Origin: Flaviramulus sp. BrNp1-15
GTDB lineage: Bacteria > Bacteroidota > Bacteroidia > Flavobacteriales > Flavobacteriaceae
Reading direction: 5' to 3'
DNA length: 64,000 nt
Assembly (NCBI RefSeq): GCF_022259695.1
Contig: NZ_CP092099.1
Span: forward strand, 1,162,471 to 1,226,470
Numbering within the stretch: the first letter of the stretch is position 1; every line of letters starts with the position of its first letter. The notes under the pieces are model-generated. The model saw only the letters and a list, made by a program, of their open reading frames with translations, did not search any database and was not told the DNA's origin. The translations under genes and the position numbers were made by a program. Positions 8,726-18,286 of the stretch are shown piece by piece.

Positions 8726-9919
8726 GTGCAAACATTATTTAAAAACATAAAAGGCGATAGATTAATTTGGGCTATAGTTGCTTTGTTGGCAATACTATCG
8801 TTTTTGCCTGTATATAGTGCTGCTAGTAATTTAGCTTACAAAGGTGGAGGAAGTAATACTTTCACATTCTTTGTTAAGCATTTTATGCATTTGTTTTTAG
8901 GGTTTGTTATTATGTATGGCGTTCATAAAATTCCGTACAGATATTTTAGAGGCTTGTCATTAATTATGATTCCTATTGTATTGGTGTTACTTGGTATTAC
9001 AATGTTGCAAGGAACTACAATCCAAGGTGCAAATGCCAGTAGGTGGATTCAAATACCAATAGTAGGTATGTCTTTTCAAACATCTACTCTAGCGGCGGTA
9101 GTGCTTATGGTGTATGTGGCTAGGTATATGTCTAAAATTAAAGATAAGGTTATAACGTTTAAAGAATCAATTTTACCGCTTTGGATGCCGGTTTTTTTGG
9201 TGTTAATTCTCATACTTCCTGCCAATTTTTCAACAGCAGCTATAATGTTTTTAATGGTAGTAATGTTGGTGTTTTTAGGAGGATATCCAATTCGGTATTT
9301 AGCTGTTATAATAGGTTCGGGGATTTTAGTTTTAACATTGTTTATACTAACTGCCAAAGCTTTTCCTGATGCCATGCCGAACAGAATTGATACATGGATG
9401 GGAAGAATAGAAAGTTTCACAAATCCTGAAGATACAGAAGCAGATTATCAAATTGAAAAAGCAAAAATAGCTATAGCAACTGGTGGAATTCAAGGTGTGG
9501 GACCTGGAAAGAGTTTGCAGAAAAACTTTTTGCCGCAATCATCGTCAGATTTCATTTTTGCCATTATTATAGAAGAGTATGGTTTAGTAGGTGGTTTTGT
9601 GATTATGATTTTGTATTTGTGGCTGCTTTTTAGAATAGTAATTGTTGCTCAAAAAGCAGACACCATTTTTGGTAAATTGTTGGTACTGGGGGTTGGTTTG
9701 CCTATTGTGTTTCAAGCGTTAATTAATATGGCGGTAGCGGTAGAGCTGTTTCCGGTAACAGGACAAACTTTACCATTGATAAGTAGTGGAGGAACGTCTA
9801 TATGGATGACCTGTTTAGCAATTGGGATTATATTAAGCGTGAGTGCAAAACGAGAAGAAATTAAAGAGCAAGAAGTGAGTGAAGATAACCCGTTAGAAAT
9901 TTTATCTGAAGCCATATAA
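8726..9919 (+). CDS. ftsW: septal peptidoglycan polymerase FtsW (SEDS family)
   Basis: FtsW polymerises lipid II glycan strands at the septum together with FtsI. The 397-residue protein shows about ten hydrophobic segments and the SEDS-type C-terminal signature PLISSGGTS. The start is GTG at 8726; no ATG lies between the preceding repeat and the first membrane helix. Upstream spacing to murD is 98 bp because of the two-hairpin repeat. The position between murD and murG is standard in dcw clusters except for the extra gene that follows. Confidence 0.95.
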   Translation: MQTLFKNIKGDRLIWAIVALLAILSFLPVYSAASNLAYKGGGSNTFTFFVKHFMHLFLGFVIMYGVHKIPYRYFRGLSLIMIPIVLVLLGITMLQGTTIQGANASRWIQIPIVGMSFQTSTLAAVVLMVYVARYMSKIKDKVITFKESILPLWMPVFLVLILILPANFSTAAIMFLMVVMLVFLGGYPIRYLAVIIGSGILVLTLFILTAKAFPDAMPNRIDTWMGRIESFTNPEDTEADYQIEKAKIAIATGGIQGVGPGKSLQKNFLPQSSSDFIFAIIIEEYGLVGGFVIMILYLWLLFRIVIVAQKADTIFGKLLVLGVGLPIVFQALINMAVAVELFPVTGQTLPLISSGGTSIWMTCLAIGIILSVSAKREEIKEQEVSEDNPLEILSEAI

Positions 9920-9927
9920 TTTAAGAA

Positions 9928-9949
9928 GTACGATTTTCGAATTACGATT
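9928..9949 (-). repeat. left flank repeat of the four-helix-bundle cassette
   Basis: Read on the minus strand this segment contains AATCGTAATTCG followed by AAAATCGT. It is the inverted counterpart of the AATCGTAAATC repeats at 10295-10326, so the four-helix-bundle gene is bracketed by inverted copies of one short word. Confidence 0.6.
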
Positions 9950-9955
9950 AACAAC

Positions 9956-10309
9956 ATGAAACAAATATTAAAAGATAGAACAAAAAAATATGCAATAGAT
10001 TGTTGGAATCTCTGTAATAAACTTCCTATTTCAAGAGAGTATAATGCATTTTGTAATCAATTAATTAGATGTTCAAGTTCGGTCGGAGCAAATTATAGGG
10101 CAGCGTGTAGAGCAAAATCAGATGCTGATTTTATTAACAAATTAAAAATAGTAGAGGAAGAAGCAGATGAGAGCATGTATTTCTTAGAGTTATTATTAGA
10201 AGTAAGTCCTAAGGATCATATAGAAATTAAAAGGTTACATATTGAAGGAAATGAATTATTATCAATAATTGTTGCGTCTATTAAAACTATGCGTAATCGT
10301 AAATCATAA
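9956..10309 (+). CDS. four-helix-bundle protein (S23/intervening-sequence family)
   Basis: The 117-residue, helix-rich, charged protein carries the SSSVGANYRAA core (residues 42-52) and the EEEADESMYFLEL segment characteristic of the four-helix-bundle family first described from 23S rRNA intervening sequences (S23) and related to retroelement accessory proteins. Its cellular role is not established. It is not a dcw gene yet sits in the middle of the operon, in the same orientation. AATCGT-type repeats flank it in inverted orientation, and its last codons and stop lie in the right-hand repeat. This strongly suggests insertion of a small cassette into the ftsW-murG junction. Confidence 0.85.
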   Translation: MKQILKDRTKKYAIDCWNLCNKLPISREYNAFCNQLIRCSSSVGANYRAACRAKSDADFINKLKIVEEEADESMYFLELLLEVSPKDHIEIKRLHIEGNELLSIIVASIKTMRNRKS

Positions 10310-10326
10310 ATCGTGAATCGTAAATC
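10295..10326 (+). repeat. right flank repeat spanning the murG start
   Basis: AATCGTAAATC occurs at 10295-10305 and again at 10316-10326, 21 bp apart, with a degenerate copy between them. The first copy encodes the last residues of the four-helix-bundle protein; the second encodes the first residues of MurG. The murG start codon GTG (10313-10315) lies between them. Confidence 0.7.
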
Positions 10327-11425
10327 TAACAAATATAAAATCATATTATCTGGAGGCGGTACAGGAGGTCATATTTATCCTGCAATTGCCATTGCTAATG
10401 AGTTAAAATCTCGTTTTCCGGATGCAGAATTTTTATTTGTTGGTGCAAAAGATAGAATGGAAATGGAAAAAGTGCCACAAGCCGGATATGATATTGAGGG
10501 GCTATGGATTTCTGGTATTCAGAGAAAGCTAACATTAAAAAATTTAGTTTTTCCTTTTAAAGTGATTAGTAGCCTTTGGAAAGCTCGTAAAATCGTAAAA
10601 AGTTTTAAACCTGACGTTGCCATAGGAACAGGAGGTTTTGCGAGCGGTCCACTATTGCATGTAGCTGCTTCAAATAACATACCCAGTTTAATACAGGAAC
10701 AAAATTCATACCCAGGAATTACTAATAAACTATTAGCTAAAAAAGCTAAAAAAATATGTGTGGCTTATGATGGTTTAGAGCGTTTTTTTCCGCAGGATAA
10801 AATCATTAAAACAGGCAACCCAGTACGTAAAGGGTTATTAGATATAGATACAAAAACATTTGAAGCTAAAGACTTTTTTAAACTAAAACATGGTATGCCT
10901 ACATTATTGGTTATTGGGGGGAGTTTAGGGTCTAGAAGAATAAATCAACTTATTGAAAAAGAATTAGATTTTTTCGATACTCAAAATGTTCAAATTATCT
11001 GGCAATGTGGTAAGCTGTATTATCAGCAGTATAAAATTTATAATCATACTAAAAATGTACAGGTTCATGAGTTTTTAAACAATATAGATTTTGCCTATGC
11101 AGCAGCAGATTTAATAGTTTCCAGAGCAGGGGCAAGTTCGGTTTCAGAACTTTGTATAGTTGGTAAACCTGTGGTTTTTATACCATCGCCAAATGTAGCA
11201 GAAGATCATCAAACCAAAAATGCTATGGCTATTGTAGAAAAAAGCGCAGCATTAATCATTAAAGAAGAAGATTTAGATGCCGATTTTGAGAATAAGTTTT
11301 CACAATTGGTTAAGTCTCCAGAAAAACAAAAAGAACTAGGAGATAACATAAAAAAATTAGCATTGGTAAATGCAACAAACGAAATAGCAGATGAAGTTGA
11401 AAAGCTTCTTAAAACAAGTAAATGA
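10313..11425 (+). CDS. murG: undecaprenyldiphospho-muramoylpentapeptide beta-N-acetylglucosaminyltransferase MurG
   Basis: MurG adds GlcNAc to lipid I, making lipid II on the cytoplasmic face of the inner membrane. The N-terminal GGGTGGH loop (residues 14-20) and the C-terminal [11 protein letters not shown] donor-binding segment are intact. The start must be GTG at 10313: the in-frame codon two positions upstream is the TAA that ends the preceding gene, and no other start occurs before the GGGTGGH loop. Thus the first residues (MNRKS) are encoded by an inserted repeat. It overlaps murC by 4 bp (ATGA). Confidence 0.96.
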   Translation: MNRKSNKYKIILSGGGTGGHIYPAIAIANELKSRFPDAEFLFVGAKDRMEMEKVPQAGYDIEGLWISGIQRKLTLKNLVFPFKVISSLWKARKIVKSFKPDVAIGTGGFASGPLLHVAASNNIPSLIQEQNSYPGITNKLLAKKAKKICVAYDGLERFFPQDKIIKTGNPVRKGLLDIDTKTFEAKDFFKLKHGMPTLLVIGGSLGSRRINQLIEKELDFFDTQNVQIIWQCGKLYYQQYKIYNHTKNVQVHEFLNNIDFAYAAADLIVSRAGASSVSELCIVGKPVVFIPSPNVAEDHQTKNAMAIVEKSAALIIKEEDLDADFENKFSQLVKSPEKQKELGDNIKKLALVNATNEIADEVEKLLKTSK

Positions 11426-12774
11426 ATTTAAACAGCATACATAATATTTATTTTATTGGCATTGGAGGTATAGGTATGAGTGCTTTGGCACGCTATTTCC
11501 ATGCGAATAAAAAACATATTGCTGGTTACGATAAAACCCAAACAGAACTTACAGATAGTTTAGAAAATTTAGGTATAAAAGTACATTTTGAAGACGCTGT
11601 TTCAAATATTGAAACAAAGTTTTTAAACTTAGAAAACACTTTAATTGTTTATACGCCGGCAATTCCTCAAGCGCATAAAGAACTTGCTTATTTTAAAAAT
11701 AACGGTTTTAATATTTTAAAGCGTTCACAGATTTTGGGTCTTATTACAGAAAATACGTTTTGTTTAGCTGTTGCAGGAACGCATGGTAAAACAACAACAA
11801 CCAGTATTTTAGGGCATTTAATGAATGAGTGTAATGTTCCGTTAACTGCCTTTTTAGGTGGTATTAGCGAAAATTATAATTCTAATTTAATATTAAATGG
11901 CACTGATGTTTCAGTTGTTGAAGCCGATGAGTTTGATAGATCGTTTTTAACACTATCTCCAGATATGGCTTGTATCACGTCAATGGATGCAGATCATTTA
12001 GATATTTATGGAGATGCGTCTCAATTAATAAAATCATTTGAAGATTTTTCAAAAAGAATAAAATCAAACGGGAAGCTATTCGTTAAAAATGGGTTACCAA
12101 TAAAAGGAATTACATATGGTATTGAAGATGATTCAGATTATACCATTCAAAATATAAAAATAAAGAACGGTACATATGTTTTTGATGTAAAAACACCAAA
12201 AACAGTACTTGAAAATTTAGAATTTAACCTACCAGGTAGACACAATTTGTCGAATGCATTAATAGCCTTGGCGATGTCTGTAGAATATGGGTGCCCTCAC
12301 CAACAGCTCGCCAAAGCATTAGCATCTTATAAAGGTGTAAAACGCAGATTTACCTACCACATTAAAACAGATGATTTAGTTTTTATTGATGATTATGCAC
12401 ATCATCCAGAAGAAATAAATGCTGTGCATCATGCTATTAGAGAAATGTATCCTGATAAAAAGGTTTTAGCCATTTTTCAGCCACATTTATTTAGTAGAAC
12501 AAGAGATTTTATTGATGAATTTGCCAAAAGTTTATCACAGTTTGATGAAGTTATTCTATTAGATATTTATCCAGCTAGAGAATTACCTATTGAAGGTGTG
12601 AATTCAAATTGGTTATTGGGTAAAATCAGTAATAAAAATAAGCAGTTAGTTAGTAAAGAAAATTTAATTCCTCAAATTCATAAAAGTACAGCTCAAATTG
12701 TTTTAACAATTGGTGCTGGAGATATAGGAGAAGAAGTTAAACGTATAAAAAAAGAATTTAGCATTGCGAGTTAA
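11422..12774 (+). CDS. murC: UDP-N-acetylmuramate--L-alanine ligase MurC
   Basis: MurC attaches L-alanine to UDP-MurNAc, the first stem-peptide step. The nucleotide-binding IGIGGIGMS segment is near residues 12-20 and the ATP loop GTHGKTTTT begins at residue 119; the DDYAHHPEE motif typical of MurC lies around residue 325. The 450-residue length is normal. Its start overlaps murG and its end overlaps the ftsQ start, so the four genes murG to ftsA appear to be translated as one coupled block. Confidence 0.96.
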   Translation: MNLNSIHNIYFIGIGGIGMSALARYFHANKKHIAGYDKTQTELTDSLENLGIKVHFEDAVSNIETKFLNLENTLIVYTPAIPQAHKELAYFKNNGFNILKRSQILGLITENTFCLAVAGTHGKTTTTSILGHLMNECNVPLTAFLGGISENYNSNLILNGTDVSVVEADEFDRSFLTLSPDMACITSMDADHLDIYGDASQLIKSFEDFSKRIKSNGKLFVKNGLPIKGITYGIEDDSDYTIQNIKIKNGTYVFDVKTPKTVLENLEFNLPGRHNLSNALIALAMSVEYGCPHQQLAKALASYKGVKRRFTYHIKTDDLVFIDDYAHHPEEINAVHHAIREMYPDKKVLAIFQPHLFSRTRDFIDEFAKSLSQFDEVILLDIYPARELPIEGVNSNWLLGKISNKNKQLVSKENLIPQIHKSTAQIVLTIGAGDIGEEVKRIKKEFSIAS

Positions 12775-13483
12775 TTGGTATTACATAAAAATGGTTGTTT
12801 TACTAGGCTTAGTGGTCTTTTTATTCGCATTTTCATCGGGTAAAAATGCTAAGAGAGAAATATCTAAACCCAATGTGAATTTTATAGGAGAAAATAACCT
12901 GTTTATTACTAACGAAACTGTTAGTAAATTGTTAATACAAAATTACGGAAGCATTAAAAATGTACCTAAAGAAACTTTAGATTTGAATGATTTAGAAAAA
13001 GCCCTCAAATCTAATCCAATGATAAAAAATGCTGAAGTGTATCTTGCTGTTAATGGTGCACTTAATGCCGACATTGAACAAAAAACACCTATAGCTAGAG
13101 TAAGTACAAATGCTTCTTATTACATTGATGACGAAGGTTTTTATATGCCATTGTCATTCAATTATTCTGCTAGAGTGCCTTTGGTTACTGGTTATATAGA
13201 GAAAAATAATTTAAAAAATGTCTATAAAATAGCACATAAAACACAAAAAGATGAATTCTTAAAAAAGCTTGTTATAGAGATTCATCAAGATATTAATAAA
13301 GAACTTTACTTGAGGCTAAGACAATGTGATTTCTTAGTAAAACTAGGAGATGTAAACTTTCTAGATAAGAAGATAAATAACTTGAAAGCATTTTACCAAA
13401 AAAGCTTAAAAGAAAAAACACTTAACAGCTACAGTAAAGTTAATTTACAGTTTGAAAACCAAGTAATATGTACCAAAATGTAA
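12764..13483 (+). CDS. ftsQ: FtsQ-like cell division protein
   Basis: A 239-residue bitopic protein with one N-terminal membrane helix (residues about 9-24) followed by a periplasmic region that begins like a POTRA domain (residues 34-90). Position between murC and ftsA and the topology support FtsQ, the recruitment hub for FtsL/FtsB. Start is TTG at 12764, overlapping murC by 11 bp; the next in-frame ATG at 12791 would cut into the membrane helix. Sequence identity to FtsQ is inherently low, so confidence rests largely on context. Confidence 0.85.
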   Translation: MRVNWYYIKMVVLLGLVVFLFAFSSGKNAKREISKPNVNFIGENNLFITNETVSKLLIQNYGSIKNVPKETLDLNDLEKALKSNPMIKNAEVYLAVNGALNADIEQKTPIARVSTNASYYIDDEGFYMPLSFNYSARVPLVTGYIEKNNLKNVYKIAHKTQKDEFLKKLVIEIHQDINKELYLRLRQCDFLVKLGDVNFLDKKINNLKAFYQKSLKEKTLNSYSKVNLQFENQVICTKM

Positions 13484-13486
13484 ACC

Positions 13487-14797
13487 ATGGAGCATAATTT
13501 AGCAGTAGGATTAGACATAGGAACCACAAAAATTGTGGCTATGATTGGTCGTAAAAACGAATACGGCAAAGTCGAAATTTTAGGCATTGGTAAATCTAAA
13601 AGTTTGGGTGTACACCGTGGTGTTGTAAATAATATTACACAAACCATTCAATCTATACAGCAAGCAGTTCAAGAGGCAGAAGCTGCTGCAGACATGAAAA
13701 TTGAAGATGTAACAGTTGGTATTGCAGGACAGCATATTCGTAGTTTACAACATAGCGATTATATAACCAGATCAAATTCTGAAACCGTTATTGACGATGA
13801 TGATATTGATAGACTTATAAATCAAGTACACAAATTAGTCATGCTTCCAGGAGAGGAAATTATCCATGTATTACCTCAAGAATACAAAGTTGATGGGCAA
13901 GCCGAAATAAAGGAGCCAATTGGAATGTATGGCGGTCGTTTAGAGGCTAATTTTCATGTTGTTGTAGGGCAAGTGTCTTCTATTAGAAATATTGGGCGTT
14001 GTGTACAAAGTGCTGGCTTAAATTTAGAAGGCATCACATTAGAGCCTTTAGCATCAGCAAATGCAGTTTTAAGTCAGGAAGAAAAAGAAGCAGGAGTAGC
14101 TTTAATTGATATAGGTGGTGGAACAACAGATTTAGCCATTTTTAGAGATGGCATCATTCGTCATACAGCCGTAATTCCTTTTGGAGGTAACGTTATTACC
14201 GAAGATATAAAAGAAGGTTGTTCAATTATTGAAAAACAAGCCGAATTATTAAAAATAAAATTTGGTTCTGCGTGGCCAGGAGAAAATAAGGACAACGAGA
14301 TTGTTTCTATTCCAGGTTTGCGTGGTAGAGAACCAAAAGAGATCACTTTAAAAAACCTGTCTAAAATTATTCATGCACGAGTTGTAGAAATAGTTGAGCA
14401 AGTTTATGTAGAGATTAAAAATTACGGACACGAAGAACAGAAAAAAAAGCTTATTGCTGGTATTGTTTTAACTGGTGGTGGAAGCCAATTAAAACATTTA
14501 AAGCAATTAGTAGAATATATAACAGGAATGGATACCAGAATTGGGTATCCTAACGAGCATTTGGCTGGAGATAGTGATGACGATATCACAAGTCCACTTT
14601 TTGCAACCGCAGTAGGTTTGGTGTTAGATGGTTTAAAGCGTCAGGAAAGAAAGAAAATAGAACAACACCAAGAAGCTGTTGAAGAAGAGGAGCAACCAAA
14701 TGAAGAAGAAGTTAAAGAGCAACCTGTAAAAGAAAGACGTTCATTTCTGGATAAATTAACAGAACGAGTAAAAGATTTCTTAGATAACGCAGAGTAA
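13487..14797 (+). CDS. ftsA: cell division protein FtsA
   Basis: FtsA is the actin-like ATPase that anchors FtsZ to the membrane. The phosphate-1 motif LDIGTTKI is at residues 9-16, the phosphate-2 motif DIGGGTTDL is in the middle, and an adenosine motif (LTGGGSQL) appears near residue 327. The C-terminus is an acidic Glu-rich linker followed by an amphipathic helix (FLDKLTERVKDFLDN), the expected membrane-targeting sequence. It starts 3 bp after ftsQ. Confidence 0.96.
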   Translation: MEHNLAVGLDIGTTKIVAMIGRKNEYGKVEILGIGKSKSLGVHRGVVNNITQTIQSIQQAVQEAEAAADMKIEDVTVGIAGQHIRSLQHSDYITRSNSETVIDDDDIDRLINQVHKLVMLPGEEIIHVLPQEYKVDGQAEIKEPIGMYGGRLEANFHVVVGQVSSIRNIGRCVQSAGLNLEGITLEPLASANAVLSQEEKEAGVALIDIGGGTTDLAIFRDGIIRHTAVIPFGGNVITEDIKEGCSIIEKQAELLKIKFGSAWPGENKDNEIVSIPGLRGREPKEITLKNLSKIIHARVVEIVEQVYVEIKNYGHEEQKKKLIAGIVLTGGGSQLKHLKQLVEYITGMDTRIGYPNEHLAGDSDDDITSPLFATAVGLVLDGLKRQERKKIEQHQEAVEEEEQPNEEEVKEQPVKERRSFLDKLTERVKDFLDNAE

Positions 14798-14852
14798 TTA
14801 AAATCCATAGAATTAAAAATATTAAGTATAAAACCCCAGTAAAATAGAATTT

Positions 14853-16844
14853 ATGAGCAGCAAAAAAGAATTCGAAAGCATCGCATTTGATTTACCTAAA
14901 AATCAATCAAATGTTATTAAAGTTATTGGAGTTGGCGGTGGAGGTAGCAATGCTATTAATCACATGTTCCAACAAGGCATCAAAGGTGTAGATTTTTACA
15001 TTTGTAATACAGATGCACAAGCATTACAAAACAGTGGTGTTCCAAACAAAATTCAGTTAGGTGTTAATTTAACCGAAGGTTTAGGAGCAGGAGCAAACCC
15101 AGATATAGGAGAGCAAGCAGCAGTTGAAAGTTTTGATGACATTTCTCAAATGCTTGATACCAACACAAAAATGGTGTTTATTACCGCAGGAATGGGTGGT
15201 GGTACAGGAACTGGTGCAGCACCTATTATTGCTAAAATGGCTAAAGACTTAGATATTTTAACTGTGGGAATTGTTACTATGCCTTTTCAGTTTGAAGGTA
15301 GAATGCGTATTGAGCAATCTCAAAAAGGTATTGAAAAATTAAGAGATGTAGTAGATTCTTTAATTGTAATAAACAATAACAAACTTCGTGAAGTTTATGG
15401 TAATCTTGGTTTTAAAGCGGGATTCTCTAAAGCTGATGAAGTGTTAGCTACCGCTGCTCGTGGTATTGCAGAAGTTATTACACATCACTACACACAAAAT
15501 ATCGATTTACGTGATGCCAAAACAGTGTTGAGTAATAGTGGTACAGCTATTATGGGGTCTGCACTGGCGTCTGGTCAAAACCGTGCTCAAGATGCCATTC
15601 GTAAAGCGCTAGACTCACCATTATTAAACGATAACAAAATTAGTGGAGCTAAAAATGTGTTATTACTTATTGTTTCTGGTTCGCACGAAATAACTATTGA
15701 TGAAATAGGTGAAATTAACGATCATATTCAAAGTGAAGCTGGTCATGGAGCTAACATTATTATGGGTGTTGGTGAAGATGATGCTTTAGAAGAATCAATT
15801 GCAGTTACAATTATAGCAACTGGATTTAATGTTGAGCAACAGGATGAGATTTCGAATACAGAAACTAAAAAGGTGGTACATTCACTTAGTGAGGAGCAAG
15901 AATTAGATTCAAAAGAAAGCGAGCCAGTAATTATTGCACCAATTATTGAACTTGAAGAAAAGAAAGAAACTCCAATTGTTCGTCATACTTTAGATTTAGA
16001 TGCTGAAGAAGATGAGATTATTCTAGAAAATAAAACAATTCTAAAACAAGAGCTTACTAAAGCTGTTGAAGAAAATATAGATTTAATTCCAACATCAGAG
16101 CTTATTAAAAATATTGATGTAGTGTATGATGAAGTATCGGCAAACATTGAAGAAGACGAAGATTTCATCATAAAACCGGTTACAAGAATGTCTGCAGATG
16201 TTGAAGAGGTTAATAATGTTGAAACAATCTCAGATGAAATAGAAGAAGAACAGCAAATAACATTAACTTTCGATTTACCATTGTCGGTAAATAATGAGGT
16301 TGAAGATATTAAAGATGAAGTTATATCACATACATTAACAGAAGAAGAGGTTAAAGAAATTCCAGTTAATGATTATGTAGAATTAATTACAGTAACAGAG
16401 ACTAATGAGGAAGGTGATATTAGATATGCACTTGACGATTATGTTGAAGTAGAATCTTCAATGAATCCAAAACAATCAGTATCAAAAGAGGTTTTAGAAG
16501 AAGTTGATGAGGATATTGTTTTCGAAAAGAAAATTCTTAACCAACCAGTAATAGAAGAAGAGGAGGCGTGCGAAATAGATCCTATGAATACGCCAATATC
16601 AGAATTGCTTAAAGAGCGTGCTGATGAACGCAGACGTAAAATGAAAGATTTTAATCATAAATTCAATAGTTCTAAAATTGATGATATTGAGAAAGTTCCA
16701 GCATATAAACGTCAGGGTATTGATTTAGATGATGCAAAACATTCATCAGAAACAGATATGTCTAGAACCAGTATAGGTCTAGATGACAATGATGATATAC
16801 AATTAAGAAGTAATAATTCGTTTTTACACGATAATGTAGACTAA
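14853..16844 (+). CDS. ftsZ: cell division protein FtsZ with long acidic C-terminal linker
   Basis: FtsZ is the tubulin-like GTPase that forms the division ring. The GTP-binding loop GGGTGTG is at residues 115-121 and the first ~325 residues form the conserved GTPase core. A strongly acidic, low-complexity linker of roughly 290 residues follows, ending in a conserved tail peptide (VPAYKRQGIDLDD, residues about 614-626) of the type that binds FtsA, with a further ~35 residues after it. Total length 663 is far above the ~380 of E. coli. It is the last dcw gene and is followed by a strong terminator. Confidence 0.97.
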   Translation: MSSKKEFESIAFDLPKNQSNVIKVIGVGGGGSNAINHMFQQGIKGVDFYICNTDAQALQNSGVPNKIQLGVNLTEGLGAGANPDIGEQAAVESFDDISQMLDTNTKMVFITAGMGGGTGTGAAPIIAKMAKDLDILTVGIVTMPFQFEGRMRIEQSQKGIEKLRDVVDSLIVINNNKLREVYGNLGFKAGFSKADEVLATAARGIAEVITHHYTQNIDLRDAKTVLSNSGTAIMGSALASGQNRAQDAIRKALDSPLLNDNKISGAKNVLLLIVSGSHEITIDEIGEINDHIQSEAGHGANIIMGVGEDDALEESIAVTIIATGFNVEQQDEISNTETKKVVHSLSEEQELDSKESEPVIIAPIIELEEKKETPIVRHTLDLDAEEDEIILENKTILKQELTKAVEENIDLIPTSELIKNIDVVYDEVSANIEEDEDFIIKPVTRMSADVEEVNNVETISDEIEEEQQITLTFDLPLSVNNEVEDIKDEVISHTLTEEEVKEIPVNDYVELITVTETNEEGDIRYALDDYVEVESSMNPKQSVSKEVLEEVDEDIVFEKKILNQPVIEEEEACEIDPMNTPISELLKERADERRRKMKDFNHKFNSSKIDDIEKVPAYKRQGIDLDDAKHSSETDMSRTSIGLDDNDDIQLRSNNSFLHDNVD

Positions 16845-16868
16845 CACTTAGAGTAAGATTCTTTAAAA

Positions 16869-16904
16869 AACCCGAAAAGCACCTTTAGCTTTTCGGGTTT
16901 ATTT
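16869..16904 (+). terminator. terminator of the dcw operon
   Basis: CCCGAAAAGC (16871-16880) pairs perfectly with GCTTTTCGGG (16888-16897) around an 8-nt loop and is followed by TTTATTTATT. It lies 25 bp after the ftsZ stop. Confidence 0.9.
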
Positions 16905-16974
16905 ATTAATTATTTTTGTCATCACTAAAAAGGCAGGAATCTATTTTTTATCTTCGCAATTAAATACAAATACA

Positions 16975-17424
16975 ATGAGTTTACAACAAGATGTCATGTC
17001 AGCTTTAAAAGAAGCTATGAAAGCTAAAGACCAAACAGCTTTAACTGCGTTACGTGCCGTGAAATCAGCTATTTTACTAGCACAAACAGAAAGTGGGGCA
17101 AAGGAAGATTTAACAGAAGAGCAAGAGCTTAAAATACTTCAAAAGCTTGTAAAACAACGTAAAGATAGTGCTGCAATTTATTTAGAACAAGGCAGAAAAG
17201 ATTTGGCTTTACCAGAAATTGATGAAGCAGAAGTAATTAGTCAATTCTTGCCTGAAGCTTTAACAGATGATGAAATTGAAAAAGTAGTTATAGCTACTAT
17301 AGAGCAGATTGGTGCAGAAGGTATGAAGGATATGGGGAAAGTTATGGGTATAGTAAGCAAAGAACTTGCTGGACAAGCAGATGGAAAAACTATTTCTAAT
17401 ATTGTTAAGCAAAAATTAGCTTAA
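16975..17424 (+). CDS. GatB/YqeY domain protein
   Basis: A 149-residue all-helical protein matching the YqeY family along its full length: it resembles the tRNA-binding tail domain of the amidotransferase subunit GatB (for example the LRAVKSAI and KDMGKVMG segments). Stand-alone YqeY proteins are widespread and their precise role is not settled. The gene has its own unit after the dcw terminator and precedes the tRNA-Arg gene by 21 bp. Confidence 0.9.
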   Translation: MSLQQDVMSALKEAMKAKDQTALTALRAVKSAILLAQTESGAKEDLTEEQELKILQKLVKQRKDSAAIYLEQGRKDLALPEIDEAEVISQFLPEALTDDEIEKVVIATIEQIGAEGMKDMGKVMGIVSKELAGQADGKTISNIVKQKLA

Positions 17425-17445
17425 AAACTTCAACTAAAAAATAAT

Positions 17446-17519
17446 GGCTGCGTAGTTCAACTGGATAGAATATCAGATTTCGGCTCTGAGGGTTGGGGGT
17501 TCGAATCCCTTCGCGGTCA
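17446..17519 (+). tRNA. tRNA-Arg (anticodon UCG)
   Basis: The 74-nt sequence folds as a full cloverleaf: acceptor GGCTGCG with CGCGGTC (two wobble pairs), D-stem GTTC/GAAT, anticodon stem TCAGA/TCTGA with loop TTTCGGC giving anticodon UCG, and T-arm GGGGG-TTCGAAT-CCCTT. The discriminator is A. No CCA is encoded. UCG reads the arginine codon CGA. Confidence 0.92.
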
Positions 17520-17536
17520 CAATACAATTATATTAC

Positions 17537-18091
17537 ATGGGTAAAATCTTAATTATTTACCATAGTAAAGGTGGAAACACAAAAAAAATGGCCGAATATG
17601 TTCTTGAAGGTGTAAAAAAAATTTCTGGACATAATATTCGTTTTAAATCTGTTACTGAAGCTACTCAGGAAGATTTACTATGGTGCGATGGTGTTGCTGT
17701 TGGATCACCAACATATTTAGGAACAGTTGCTTCTGAAATGAAAAAATTTTGGGAAAATTGTTTGCCTATATGGCAAAAGATTGACGGAAAAATAGGATGC
17801 GCATTTAGTTCTCAGGGTGGATGGGGTGGTGGAGCCGAACTTACTTGTCAAGCTTTAGGAACCATTATGATGAATTATGGTTTTTTGGTTTTTGGAGTAA
17901 CTGATTATGTTGCCCATCAATATACTCCTCATTACGGTGCAATTCAGGCAGGAGAGCCAAGATTAGAGAAAGAGAAAGATTCATGTCGTATTTTAGGAAA
18001 ACGATTAGCCGAATGGGTAGCTGTTTTTATAGACGGTCGGAAAGAGTCTCATCCTTTAGAAGGGCATTATAAAAGAAATCCATGGGATTAA
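17537..18091 (+). CDS. flavodoxin-fold NAD(P)H oxidoreductase, WrbA-like
   Basis: The 184-residue protein begins with an FMN-phosphate loop (YHSKGGNTKKMAE, residues 9-21) and has the WrbA-like GSPTYLGTVASEMK segment, which lines the isoalloxazine ring in NAD(P)H:quinone oxidoreductases. An FMN-dependent quinone or disulfide reductase role is inferred; the substrate cannot be read from sequence. Just downstream lies a TACTTAAGTA palindrome (18097-18106) made of the same half-sites as the nirB operator in the opposite order; whether it matters is unknown. Confidence 0.8.
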   Translation: MGKILIIYHSKGGNTKKMAEYVLEGVKKISGHNIRFKSVTEATQEDLLWCDGVAVGSPTYLGTVASEMKKFWENCLPIWQKIDGKIGCAFSSQGGWGGGAELTCQALGTIMMNYGFLVFGVTDYVAHQYTPHYGAIQAGEPRLEKEKDSCRILGKRLAEWVAVFIDGRKESHPLEGHYKRNPWD

Positions 18092-18213
18092 AATATTACT
18101 TAAGTATCTTTTCTTAAGCAATTCTTTTAATTTATAAGAAATAAATCTGCAAATTTTATCTAATACCTAATTTATTACTTCACTATTTGTCAATTTACTA
18201 ATAATTGGCTCTC

Positions 18214-18268
18214 TACGTAAAATCATTTAAAATACGTATTTAAAAATAAGTATTTTTACTTAATTTTG
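18214..18268 (+). promoter_or_regulatory. nirB promoter with shared nitrate-island palindrome
   Basis: A perfect inverted repeat TAAGTA-N4-TACTTA spans 18247-18262, and a TAnnTTTG -7 element (TAATTTTG, 18261-18268) overlaps its last bases. The same arrangement precedes narK, and the same palindrome precedes nrtA. Upstream, TACGTA occurs at 18214-18219 and 18233-18238; their centres and the palindrome centre are spaced exactly 19 bp apart. No -33 TTG is evident, so the promoter probably depends on a regulator. Confidence 0.7.
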
Positions 18269-18286
18269 TAATATAAACACGTAGAT

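Noticed and set aside
18247-18262. Reading the shared palindrome as a classical NarL 7-2-7 site
   Set aside because: NarL heptamers (TACYYMT type) point towards each other in 7-2-7 sites, whereas here the TAC and GTA halves are in the opposite arrangement with a 4-bp spacer, matching Crp/Fnr geometry better.
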